In this document: piece after piece, positions 1 to 6,544 of the stretch | How the letters are laid out: each line of letters begins with the position of its first letter | How positions within the stretch are numbered: the stretch's first letter is position 1 | Assembly (NCBI GenBank): GCA_934394515.1 | Contig: CAKRRU010000105.1 | Location: forward strand, 1-8,756 | DNA from: an uncultured Acetatifactor sp. | Lineage (GTDB): Bacteria; Bacillota; Clostridia; Lachnospirales; Lachnospiraceae | Length of the DNA stretch: 8,756 nt | Reading direction: 5' to 3' | Position numbers and translations under genes: made by a program | Notes under the pieces: generated by a model | Told to the model about the DNA's origin: nothing | What the model saw: the letters and a program-made list of their open reading frames with translations, nothing else | The model's database searches: none

Positions 1-113
1 CTCCGCAAGGAGGATTGGAAGGGAAGGCAAAAGGTTGGTTGCGGTTACCCACCTAGCATTGCTAGGAGTCAAAAGGCAAGAGGCGGCATTTTGGGGATAA
101 CAATACAAATGAG
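1..113 (+). ncRNA. ssrS: Probable 3' half of 6S RNA, cut by the window edge
   Basis: 6S RNA is a long hairpin that binds the housekeeping RNA polymerase and mimics an open promoter. The stretch has no convincing ORF but is rich in structure. CTCC-GCAA-GGAG at 1-12 forms a hairpin that could be the apical tip. CCTAGC-ATT-GCTAGG at 52-66 forms a second one, at the place where known 6S RNAs carry a small hairpin on the 3' side of the central bubble. At 81-96 the sequence GGCGGCATTTTGGGGA resembles the 3' closing strand of E. coli 6S RNA as I recall it (GGCGGCATCTCGGAGA). About 100 nt from apical loop to 3' end fits half of a roughly 190-nt molecule, and a terminator follows directly. The 5' half lies outside the window, so pairing of the closing stem cannot be checked. 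Another structured RNA or a leader remains possible. Confidence 0.55.
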
Positions 114-140
114 AGAGCAGTCCTTTGGGGCTGCTCTTTT
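114..140 (+). terminator. Intrinsic terminator after the putative 6S RNA
   Basis: AGAGCAG at 114-120 and CTGCTCT at 131-137 form a perfect 7-bp stem with a 10-nt loop, ending in a short T run (137-140) and preceded by an A-rich stretch. It would end the upstream RNA just before the SpoIID-like gene, which therefore needs its own promoter or readthrough. A weak match, TTTGGG at 124-129 and TGAATA at 147-152 with 17-base spacing, is the only promoter candidate I see for that gene. Confidence 0.7.
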
Positions 141-165
141 AAAGTCTGAATAAATTGGTTAGATC

Positions 166-172
166 GGTGGGA
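166..172 (+). promoter_or_regulatory. Ribosome binding site deciding the TTG start at 179
   Basis: GGTGGGA lies 6 bases before TTG at 179. The in-frame upstream candidates, TTG at 155 and GTG at 167, have no Shine-Dalgarno-like sequence in front. This is why 179 is preferred as the start. Confidence 0.5.
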
Positions 173-178
173 ATCCTA

Positions 179-2104
179 TTGAAGAAAAACAGATTACCGG
201 AAAATTATTATAAATTGTCGAAGGAACAGAGAATCCAGCTGAAGAAATACCTCTGTGTGCTGGGATTGGCATTCCTTCTTTTTTTACTTTTTGTCAATCT
301 GTTACATAGTTGTTCTCATGAGGAGAATGATGTCCCGGGACAGGAAGAAGAGATTCCCATACATGTTCCTGTGGTGAGGATGTTAAAAAATGTATGGATC
401 GTGGAAGTACAGAACAATGAGATTACTGTGTTTGCAGAGGGAGAGAAAAAGGTATTTCCCATAGATTCCGCAGTGATGGCAGAAAATGTGGTTTCATCAG
501 TCAGTCAGTACAGGGAACAACTGGCAGATATGGAACTTACTGACGAAGCAGTCACGGAAATTATCTTGAAGCAGGATAAAGTGACGGGAAAAGTACTGTC
601 AGCAGATGAAATCAGTATTGAAATCGAAGGTCAGGGCAGGATTCCGGTATCTTCCGAATATAAGGGATATTGCCTGTATGGGGAGCTTTCTATGTGTACG
701 ATTGCAGACTTGCCGATCGGTTATGCTGCCGCTGATTTTGTGGTAGAAGACGGAGAAATCTGCGGTATCTTATTGGTCAGAGAAGAAGCAATGGAGAATA
801 TCCGCGTGCTTTTAAAAACATCGGACTATGCGGAACTGTTGCACCAAACAGTGACACTCTCTGCCGATTGCGATTTCCTGTTACAATACGGCTCCGGAGA
901 AAATATCCGGGAAGAACTTATTACACAGAGACAGGAGATAAGTATTACTGCGGACAGCAGTTATTTTACAGGGGAACGGATCAAGGTGATTCCGACGCAG
1001 CTTACCGGAAGAATCCGGCTATGCAATGTCAACAGGAGTCAGGGGATACCGGCTTACAGAGGACAGTTGGAACTTTTGCGGACGCAGGACGGAATTGCTG
1101 TGGTGAATGAACTGCCGCTGGAGGAGTATTTGTACAGTGTGGTTCCCGGTGAAATGCCGGCTTCTTATCCGTTGGAGGCCCTGAAGGCGCAGGCAATCTG
1201 TGCCAGAACCTATGCCTACGGTCATATGTTACATGCTGCGTATCCACAGTACGGTGCCCATGTAGACGATAGTACTTCTTATCAGGTCTATAACAATATT
1301 ACGGAATCGGACAGCACGACAACAGCAGTGAAGGAGACGTATGGCAGCCTGATTAAGACAAGCGAAGGAACACCGGCAAATACCTATTATTATTCGACAT
1401 CCTGCGGTGTGGGTACTACGGCAAATGTATGGAAAACAGAAGAAGCGCAGAAAATCACCTATCTGAAAAGCAAACGTCTGAATGCAAGCTATTTTGAACA
1501 GACAGAAAATCTGAGTGAGGAAGATACGTTCAGAGAATTTATCAGCAGCACACAGGCAGGAGATTATGAGTCCCGTGAAGCCTGGTATCGCTGGTCTTAT
1601 CAGGTAAAAGAAATCGATGTAGAGCGGATGTGTGAGACACTTCAGAAACGCTATCAGGCGAATGAACGATTGATCCTTACCCTGAAGGATGATGACTATA
1701 TCAGTCAAGAAGTGAAAGCATTTTCTAAGGTAAAGGATATTTCTGTGGTAAAACGCGGCGCAGGTGGCGTGGCAGATGAAGTTGTGATCGTCACAGACAA
1801 GGCTACCTTCAAGGTGATCTCCGAATATAATATCCGAGCCGTACTTTGTGACGGTAAGACGAAAGCGGTCAGGCAGGATGGCAGTGAGGTTTCCATGCCA
1901 AACCTTCTTCCCAGCGGCTTTTTTGTGATGGAACCTAGCCATGATAAGAAAAATGTGGTAGGATATAACATTATCGGCGGCGGATTCGGGCATGGTGTCG
2001 GAATGAGCCAGAACGGTGCCAAAAATATGGCATTACAGGGACTAAACGCTGAACAGATTCTTGATTTTTTTTATGAGGGATGTGAAATATGCTCCGGAAA
2101 CTGA
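179..2104 (+). CDS. Membrane-anchored SpoIID/LytB-domain protein
   Basis: Predicted 641-residue extracytoplasmic cell-wall protein. Proteins of this domain include SpoIID, a lytic transglycosylase that cuts peptidoglycan glycan strands, and LytB-type amidase enhancers. A basic N-terminus is followed by one membrane segment (about residues 24-42), so the rest should lie outside the cell. Residues 55-275 hold a beta-rich region I do not recognise. The SpoIID core begins near 290: VVPGEMP carries the expected catalytic Glu325, followed by ALKAQAICARTYA, and the conserved C-terminal GHGVGMSQNGA contains His605. Where sporulation SpoIID has an H-x-C...H-C zinc motif, this protein reads HVDDSTSYQ (361-369) with no cysteine, so it looks like the zinc-free LytB type rather than the main sporulation enzyme. 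The TTG start at 179 is chosen for its ribosome binding site; TTG at 155 would add 8 residues. It overlaps the next gene by 16 bases. Family is firm; the exact wall substrate and role are not. Confidence 0.88.
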   Translation: MKKNRLPENYYKLSKEQRIQLKKYLCVLGLAFLLFLLFVNLLHSCSHEENDVPGQEEEIPIHVPVVRMLKNVWIVEVQNNEITVFAEGEKKVFPIDSAVMAENVVSSVSQYREQLADMELTDEAVTEIILKQDKVTGKVLSADEISIEIEGQGRIPVSSEYKGYCLYGELSMCTIADLPIGYAAADFVVEDGEICGILLVREEAMENIRVLLKTSDYAELLHQTVTLSADCDFLLQYGSGENIREELITQRQEISITADSSYFTGERIKVIPTQLTGRIRLCNVNRSQGIPAYRGQLELLRTQDGIAVVNELPLEEYLYSVVPGEMPASYPLEALKAQAICARTYAYGHMLHAAYPQYGAHVDDSTSYQVYNNITESDSTTTAVKETYGSLIKTSEGTPANTYYYSTSCGVGTTANVWKTEEAQKITYLKSKRLNASYFEQTENLSEEDTFREFISSTQAGDYESREAWYRWSYQVKEIDVERMCETLQKRYQANERLILTLKDDDYISQEVKAFSKVKDISVVKRGAGGVADEVVIVTDKATFKVISEYNIRAVLCDGKTKAVRQDGSEVSMPNLLPSGFFVMEPSHDKKNVVGYNIIGGGFGHGVGMSQNGAKNMALQGLNAEQILDFFYEGCEICSGN

Positions 2105-3090
2105 TTCGCATCTGGCTGGATTTTTCGGCACAGATGAAAAAACAGAATATTAGTGCCTATGCGGCAAGCACCGCTTTCTTTCTGTTTTTGTCGGTGATTC
2201 CGATGCTTATGGTGGTCTGCTCGGTCATCCCGTATACGCCCATTACGGAACAGAATCTGGTAACGGCGTTTACGGATATGACGCCGGATATCGCAGATGC
2301 CATGGTGGAGAGTCTGGTCGTGGATGTGTATCAGAATTCGGTGGGGATTCTGTCGGTGGCATTGATCGCCATGATCTGGTCGGCAGCAAAAGGTGTTATG
2401 GCATTGATGCGCGGATTAAATGCTGTCAACGGTGTGGAAGAGAAACGTAATTATTTCGTGATTCGTCTTATTGCCAGCTTTTATACGCTGATTATGTTGG
2501 TCGTACTGATTTTGTCGTTGTTTTTGATGGTGTTCGGCAACCAGCTGGTAGATATTGCATTGCACAGAATCCCACAGCTGCAGATGTTTGTAAGCTTCTT
2601 GATGCATTTTCGTTTCCTGTTTGTATGGGCAGTGCTGATTCTGTTGTTCGGACTGATTTATGCCTACATACCGGATACAAAATTAAAATTCACAGAGCAG
2701 ATTCCGGGCGCCTGTTTTGCGGCGGTTGTATGGAGTGTGTTCTCCTGGGGATTTTCCATGTATGTATCTTACGGAAAAGGGTATAGTATCTACGGCAGCC
2801 TTACCATTATCGTGATCATTATGCTGTGGATGTATTTCTGTATGTACATCATTTTGATCGGCGCATATCTGAACCGGTATTTCCGTCCTGTGAACAGAGC
2901 GCTGGTGAATCGTGCCAGCACACAAAGCGAACTCGTGAGAGAAAATCGCAAGAGAATCCGACAGATCAGACGGATCCGAAGAAAACAAAGACATTATACA
3001 GAGATTGGCGGCAAAACAGAAATCACCGATCAGACTGCGGATCGGATCCCCGGTCAAAATCAAAACCAAAATCCGACAGATGGGAATTGA
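2089..3090 (+). CDS. YihY/BrkB-family integral membrane protein
   Basis: 333 residues with six predicted membrane helices, at about 24-49, 84-106, 123-150, 168-193, 205-226 and 234-262, the usual arrangement for YihY/BrkB proteins. The family-typical stretch YIPDTKLKFTEQIPGA (193-208) precedes helix 5. Members were once called ribonuclease BN by mistake and are now treated as membrane proteins of uncertain, possibly transport-related, function; I assign no substrate. After the last helix there is a polar tail of about 68 residues, strongly basic at 284-301 and then rich in Gln and Asn, probably cytoplasmic. ATG at 2089 has GAGGGA 8 bases upstream and lies inside the end of the SpoIID-like gene, so the two are probably translationally coupled. 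Confidence 0.9.
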   Translation: MLRKLIRIWLDFSAQMKKQNISAYAASTAFFLFLSVIPMLMVVCSVIPYTPITEQNLVTAFTDMTPDIADAMVESLVVDVYQNSVGILSVALIAMIWSAAKGVMALMRGLNAVNGVEEKRNYFVIRLIASFYTLIMLVVLILSLFLMVFGNQLVDIALHRIPQLQMFVSFLMHFRFLFVWAVLILLFGLIYAYIPDTKLKFTEQIPGACFAAVVWSVFSWGFSMYVSYGKGYSIYGSLTIIVIIMLWMYFCMYIILIGAYLNRYFRPVNRALVNRASTQSELVRENRKRIRQIRRIRRKQRHYTEIGGKTEITDQTADRIPGQNQNQNPTDGN

Positions 3091-3115
3091 ACTGTAAACA
3101 TAAATGTAGTAAACT
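3087..3115 (+). promoter_or_regulatory. Weak candidate promoter ahead of the aminopeptidase operon
   Basis: TTGAAC (3087-3092) and TAAACT (3110-3115) are 17 bases apart, each matching 4 of 6 consensus positions. Transcription from it would start near 3121, placing the following hairpin at the very 5' end of the message. Only a sequence match, and a weak one. Confidence 0.25.
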
Positions 3116-3119
3116 GATA

Positions 3120-3143
3120 AGGAGAGGATTTTGTGCCTCTCCT
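3120..3143 (+). terminator. Hairpin between operon A and operon B, possible terminator
   Basis: AGGAGAGG (3120-3127) pairs perfectly with CCTCTCCT (3136-3143) around an 8-nt loop, 30 bases past the BrkB-family stop codon. The bases after it (GTTGTAGTAATC) are only modestly T-rich, so it may be a leaky terminator or, if transcription starts just before it, a 5'-end stabilising stem. Confidence 0.5.
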
Positions 3144-3191
3144 GTTGTAGTAATCATAAAAAGTGCATTTGCAGACAGCAATTGCAGAAAT

Positions 3192-3196
3192 GAGGA
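3192..3196 (+). promoter_or_regulatory. Ribosome binding site deciding the aminopeptidase start
   Basis: GAGGA is 5 bases before ATG at 3202. In-frame ATGs at 3163 and 3190 have no such site and would add residues (MHLQTAIAEMRIN) unlike the start expected for the family. Confidence 0.65.
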
Positions 3197-3201
3197 TAAA
3201 T

Positions 3202-4623
3202 ATGGAAAAGAAAAACACATGGGAGACTTATTCTTCCAGACAATTAAAGGAATTGGAAAAAATAAACGCACAGTATCGGGAGTTTTTGGATAACGGAAAG
3301 ACTGAGCGTGAGTGTATCGATAACATAGTAAATACCATTGAAAAGGCCGGATATCGCGAACTGGAGAGCCTGATCAAAGAGGGTGCTGCCCTTAAAACAG
3401 GAGATAAGGTTTACAGTGTATGGATGAACAAATCCATCGCTATGTTCCAGATCGGACAGAAGCCTATGATCGATGGAATGAATATCCTGGGAGCACATAT
3501 TGACAGTCCGAGACTTGATGTGAAACAGAATCCCCTGTATGAGGACGGTGGTTTCGCTTATCTGGATACCCATTATTACGGGGGCGTGAAGAAATACCAG
3601 TGGGTTACGATCCCTCTGGCAATTCACGGTGTAATTGTGAAAAAGGACGGAACCTGTGTAGAAGTGAATATCGGTGAGAATGAGGATGATCCTGTATTTT
3701 TCGTATCCGATCTGCTGATCCACCTGGCACAGGAGCAGTTGGAAAAGAAGGCCGCCAAAGTGATCGAAGGCGAGGCTTTGGATATTATCGTAGGGAATAA
3801 ACCGCTGCTGATCAATAAAAAGAACAAAAATGATAAGGATGAAAAGAGTGCCGGAAAAGAAGCTGTGAAGGCGGGCGTTCTGGATATCCTCAAAGAGACC
3901 TATGAGATCCATGAAGAAGATTTTATCTCTGCAGAGTTAGAAATCGTTCCTGCAGGTAAGGCAAGAGAAGCAGGTTTTGACCGTAGCATGATACTTGCCT
4001 ACGGACAGGATGACAGAGTTTGTGCTTATACTTCCATGCAGGCTATGTTGGACAGCGATGTGACCGAGCGTACGATGTGCTGTATTCTGGTGGATAAGGA
4101 AGAAATCGGTTCCGTAGGAGCTACCGGCATGCAGTCCCATTTCTTTGAAAATGCTGTGGCAGAGGTCATGAATCTGGCAGGAGAATACAGTGAACTGAAT
4201 GTGAGAAGATGTCTGGCACACAGCTGTATGCTTTCCTCTGATGTCAGCAGTGCTTTTGATCCTACCTATGCTGCCAGCTTCGATAAGAAGAACGTGGCAT
4301 ATCTGGGTGGCGGTATGGTGATCAATAAGTTCACCGGATCCAGAGGTAAATCCGGTTCCAATGATGCCAATGCAGAGTATCTGGCTCATCTGCGTCATAT
4401 TTTCGACAAGGCAGAAGTAAACTTCCAGACCGCAGAGCTTGGCAAGGTAGATCTGGGCGGCGGCGGAACTATCGCTTATATCCTGGCACTGTATGGCATG
4501 AATGTCATTGACAGCGGTGTGGCAGTACTGAATATGCATGCCCCCTGGGAAGCTACCAGCAAGGCCGATGTATACGAGGCATATCGCGGCTATAAAGCAT
4601 TTGTGGAAGGAGCGAGCCTGTAA
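3202..4623 (+). CDS. M18-family metallo-aminopeptidase
   Basis: 473-residue cytosolic aminopeptidase, a dizinc enzyme that removes N-terminal residues from peptides; M18 members often prefer acidic residues, but specificity cannot be read here. The expected metal and catalytic residues are all present: His99 in [10 protein letters not shown], Asp270 in QDDRV, Glu300-Glu301 in DKEEIGS, Asp347 in [10 protein letters not shown] and His446 in NMHAPWE. Length matches bacterial M18 proteins. A lysine-rich linker (about residues 209-223, [15 protein letters not shown]) lies in the middle and is probably a surface loop. No signal peptide is seen. It opens a run of four closely joined genes, and its stop TAA shares its last A with the ATG of queA. 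Product is secure at family level; the role is probably general peptide turnover. Confidence 0.95.
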   Translation: MEKKNTWETYSSRQLKELEKINAQYREFLDNGKTERECIDNIVNTIEKAGYRELESLIKEGAALKTGDKVYSVWMNKSIAMFQIGQKPMIDGMNILGAHIDSPRLDVKQNPLYEDGGFAYLDTHYYGGVKKYQWVTIPLAIHGVIVKKDGTCVEVNIGENEDDPVFFVSDLLIHLAQEQLEKKAAKVIEGEALDIIVGNKPLLINKKNKNDKDEKSAGKEAVKAGVLDILKETYEIHEEDFISAELEIVPAGKAREAGFDRSMILAYGQDDRVCAYTSMQAMLDSDVTERTMCCILVDKEEIGSVGATGMQSHFFENAVAEVMNLAGEYSELNVRRCLAHSCMLSSDVSSAFDPTYAASFDKKNVAYLGGGMVINKFTGSRGKSGSNDANAEYLAHLRHIFDKAEVNFQTAELGKVDLGGGGTIAYILALYGMNVIDSGVAVLNMHAPWEATSKADVYEAYRGYKAFVEGASL

Positions 4624-5684
4624 TGGCAGAGACAACTGAACTGAAGAAATCAGATTTTAATTTTGATCTGCCGCAGGAGCTGATTGCCCAGGATCCCCTG
4701 GAGGATCGTTCGTCTTCCAGATTGTTGGTACTGGATAAAAATACCGGTGAGATCTCACATCACATTTTCCGTGATATCATCGATTACCTTCATCCCGGAG
4801 ACTGCCTGGTGCTGAACAACACCAAAGTCATCCCGGCGAGACTGTTGGGAGAGCGGGAAGGCACCGGCGGACATGTGGAAGTGCTTTTATTAAAACGGAA
4901 GGAAGCGGATGTCTGGGAGACGCTGGTAAAGCCCGGCAAGAAATGTAAGCCCGGTCAGCGGCTGACCTTCGGAGACGGACTGCTGAAGGCAGAAGTCTTA
5001 GAAACTGTGGAAGAGGGGAACCGGTTGATCCGCTTTGAATATGAAGGGATTTTTGAAGAGGTTCTGGACAAGCTTGGTGAAATGCCATTGCCTCCTTATA
5101 TTACACATAAACTGAAGGATAAGAATCGTTATCAGACTGTTTACGCCAAATACGAGGGCTCTGCGGCAGCGCCTACGGCCGGTCTGCATTTTACCAGGGA
5201 ACTGTTGCAGCAGATTGCAGACAAGGGGATCAAAATCGCTTATGTAACACTGCATGTGGGACTTGGAACTTTTCGTCCGGTAAAGGAAGAAAATGTGCTG
5301 GAGCATCATATGCATTCCGAGTATTATCAGGTGACGGAAGAAGCAGCCAACACGATCAATGAGACGAAGAAGAATGGCGGTCGTGTGATCTGTGTGGGTA
5401 CCACAAGCTGCCGTACTGTGGAGAGTGCTGCGGACGAGCAGGGCATGGTACAGCCCGGCTGTGACAATACAGAGATATTTATCTATCCCGGATATCGTTT
5501 CAAGGTACTGGATGCATTGATTACGAATTTCCATCTGCCGGAGTCTACGCTGGTGATGCTGGTATCGGCACTGGCGGGAAGAGAACATATATTGAATGCC
5601 TACGAAGAAGCTATTCGTGAAAAATATCGTTTCTTTAGTTTTGGTGATGCGATGTTTATTGCGGATGTAAAAGGAGAAAAGTAA
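4623..5684 (+). CDS. queA: tRNA preQ1(34) S-adenosylmethionine ribosyltransferase-isomerase
   Basis: 353-residue cytosolic enzyme. QueA transfers and isomerises the ribosyl part of S-adenosylmethionine onto preQ1 at the wobble base of GUN-anticodon tRNAs, giving epoxyqueuosine, the penultimate step to queuosine. Hallmarks are [11 protein letters not shown] (64-74), [13 protein letters not shown] (179-191), [10 protein letters not shown] (211-220), [10 protein letters not shown] (259-268), [16 protein letters not shown] (302-317) and FSFGDAMFI (338-346). Length is normal and no residue looks lost. The start ATG shares its A with the preceding TAA stop, with GGAAGGAG ten bases upstream. In many bacteria queA sits beside tgt; here it lies between an aminopeptidase and a PilZ gene, and tgt is not in the window. 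The junction to the next gene is again TAATG. Confidence 0.97.
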   Translation: MAETTELKKSDFNFDLPQELIAQDPLEDRSSSRLLVLDKNTGEISHHIFRDIIDYLHPGDCLVLNNTKVIPARLLGEREGTGGHVEVLLLKRKEADVWETLVKPGKKCKPGQRLTFGDGLLKAEVLETVEEGNRLIRFEYEGIFEEVLDKLGEMPLPPYITHKLKDKNRYQTVYAKYEGSAAAPTAGLHFTRELLQQIADKGIKIAYVTLHVGLGTFRPVKEENVLEHHMHSEYYQVTEEAANTINETKKNGGRVICVGTTSCRTVESAADEQGMVQPGCDNTEIFIYPGYRFKVLDALITNFHLPESTLVMLVSALAGREHILNAYEEAIREKYRFFSFGDAMFIADVKGEK

Positions 5685-6022
5685 TGGAAGAAAGAAGACG
5701 AAGCAAGCGTACAGAGATGAGTTCCACCCTGATGGTAAAACGTCTGGATCAGGGAGATATGCAGGAAGTCAGTATTGACATCGTAGATGTTTCTCCTAAC
5801 GGTGTTGGTTTTTTGTGTAAGGAAGTATTGAGTATCGGTGCGGTGTATGAATCCAATCTGAAGATCTGGACCCATGAGGTGCTGCATGCATTCCTGCAGA
5901 TCGTCCGGATCGAGATGAAGGGAGATTCCTATGCCTACGGAGCTGTATTTATCGGCATGTCGGAAAGCGATGCCGCAAGGATCCGGGTATATCAGACCAT
6001 CAACGACGATGAAAAGGAATAA
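5684..6022 (+). CDS. PilZ-domain protein, likely c-di-GMP receptor
   Basis: 112 residues consisting almost wholly of one PilZ domain. PilZ domains bind cyclic di-GMP through an RxxxR motif and a D/N-x-S-x-x-G motif; both are present, Arg5-x3-Arg9 in the arginine-rich N-terminus (ERRRSKR) and Asp35-x-Ser37-x-x-Gly40 in DVSPNG. No second domain, membrane segment or signal peptide is seen, so it would act as a small soluble adaptor whose partner is not evident here. AAGGAG lies 7 bases before the ATG, and the start shares one base with the queA stop. The following VanZ-like gene begins 14 bases before this gene ends. c-di-GMP binding is inferred from motifs; the output (motility, surface or wall) is unknown. 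Confidence 0.88.
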   Translation: MEERRRSKRTEMSSTLMVKRLDQGDMQEVSIDIVDVSPNGVGFLCKEVLSIGAVYESNLKIWTHEVLHAFLQIVRIEMKGDSYAYGAVFIGMSESDAARIRVYQTINDDEKE

Positions 6023-6530
6023 GCGTAAAATAGCAGTCAGTATCGTGGCTGCTATTTTACTTATGTTGTTATACCTGCTTATTTTTGCTTTCTCCGGACA
6101 GGACGGTGAGGAATCCGGCTCGCTGAGTTCCATGATCTCTGAAAAATGTGCAGAGTTTCTGAATGCTATCTCCGGAAAGCACTGGACGCAGAATGTGATT
6201 GACAGCATGGCCGCTTATTTTGAACATCCGATCCGGAAATTCGCTCATTTTTCCGAATATGCCTGCATGGGAGTACTGCTGTATGGGGTGTGGAGACCTT
6301 GGAAGGAGAGAGACAGGAAACTGTACCTGTTGATCGTGATCTGGGTATTTATTTCCGCCGGGGCAGATGAATTCCATCAGCTGTTTATTCCAGGACGGTA
6401 CGGATGTTTTGCGGATGTGGTGTTAGATACCTGTGGTGGCACATTCGGATTGTTTCTGTGTGTCTGTGCGGAGAAAGTGGTATTACGGTTCAGACAAAAG
6501 AGAACATCAAAAAAGAGATCACTCCGATGA
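6009..6530 (+). CDS. VanZ-like family membrane protein
   Basis: 173-residue integral membrane protein of the VanZ-like family, named after a teicoplanin-resistance protein; most members have no known activity and this one should not be called a resistance gene. A basic start (MKRNKRK) precedes a helix (8-28) ending in the typical FAFSGQD. Then come RKFAHFSEY (76-84), a helix around 85-95, a helix around 105-117, the conserved DEFHQLFIPGR (120-130) and DVVLDTCGG (136-144), and a last helix to about 155. The invariant-looking polar residues (Arg76, His80, Glu83, Asp120, Glu121, His123, Asp136, Asp140) are kept. The ATG at 6009 lies inside the PilZ gene without a clear ribosome binding site, suggesting coupling. 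An upstream in-frame ATG at 5931 lies deep in the PilZ gene and is unlikely. Its stop codon is inside the terminator. Confidence 0.85.
   Translation: MKRNKRKIAVSIVAAILLMLLYLLIFAFSGQDGEESGSLSSMISEKCAEFLNAISGKHWTQNVIDSMAAYFEHPIRKFAHFSEYACMGVLLYGVWRPWKERDRKLYLLIVIWVFISAGADEFHQLFIPGRYGCFADVVLDTCGGTFGLFLCVCAEKVVLRFRQKRTSKKRSLR
6025..6060 (+). repeat. Perfect 12-base inverted repeat at the pilZ/vanZ junction
   Basis: GTAAAATAGCAG (6025-6036) and CTGCTATTTTAC (6049-6060) are exact reverse complements around a 12-nt spacer. The left arm starts 2 bases after the PilZ stop codon, and the whole repeat lies in codons 6-18 of the VanZ-like gene. In RNA it would form a stable stem just past the coupled start codon. 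It may reduce downstream translation or transcription, protect the pilZ 3' end, or be chance. Confidence 0.7.
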
Positions 6531-6540
6531 TCTCTTTTTT
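6509..6540. terminator. Bidirectional intrinsic terminator between convergent genes
   Basis: AAAAAAGAGATCA (6509-6521) and TGATCTCTTTTTT (6528-6540) are perfect reverse complements with a 6-nt loop. Read on + the stem ends in T6, and read on - it also ends in T6, so it can stop both the VanZ-like operon and tyrA. The VanZ-like stop codon TGA (6528-6530) is the first three bases of the right arm, and the tyrA stop is only 4 bases away. Confidence 0.88.
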
Positions 6541-6544
6541 GGGC

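Noticed and set aside
1..113. c-di-GMP (GEMM) riboswitch, suggested by GCGGTTACCC and the PilZ gene downstream
   Set aside because: The characteristic GACGCAAAGC-type core is missing and the PilZ gene is more than 5 kb away.
275..320. Possible lipoprotein signal (LLHSC) in the SpoIID-like protein
   Set aside because: His two residues before the Cys does not fit a lipobox, so it is better read as a simple membrane anchor.
1229..1993. 254-codon open frame on the - strand inside the SpoIID-like gene
   Set aside because: Lies wholly within a well-supported gene, its translation is rich in Cys, His and Ile with no domain pattern, and it has no ribosome binding site.
2089..3090. Ribonuclease BN
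   Set aside because: An old misannotation of this membrane family; six helices and no nuclease motif are present.
2826..3293. 155-codon + frame spanning the BrkB-family gene end and the intergenic hairpin
   Set aside because: Out of frame with two strong genes, very polar and unstructured, and no ribosome binding site.
3244..3912. 222-codon open frame on the - strand opposite the aminopeptidase
   Set aside because: Antisense to conserved M18 motifs; the translation looks like a codon-bias shadow.
3937..4635. 232-codon open frame on the - strand opposite the aminopeptidase
   Set aside because: Same reason: fully antisense to catalytic motifs, with no recognisable protein family.
6009..6530. 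Glycopeptide resistance gene
   Set aside because: VanZ-like proteins are widespread without resistance, and no vanH/A/X/Y or regulator genes are nearby.
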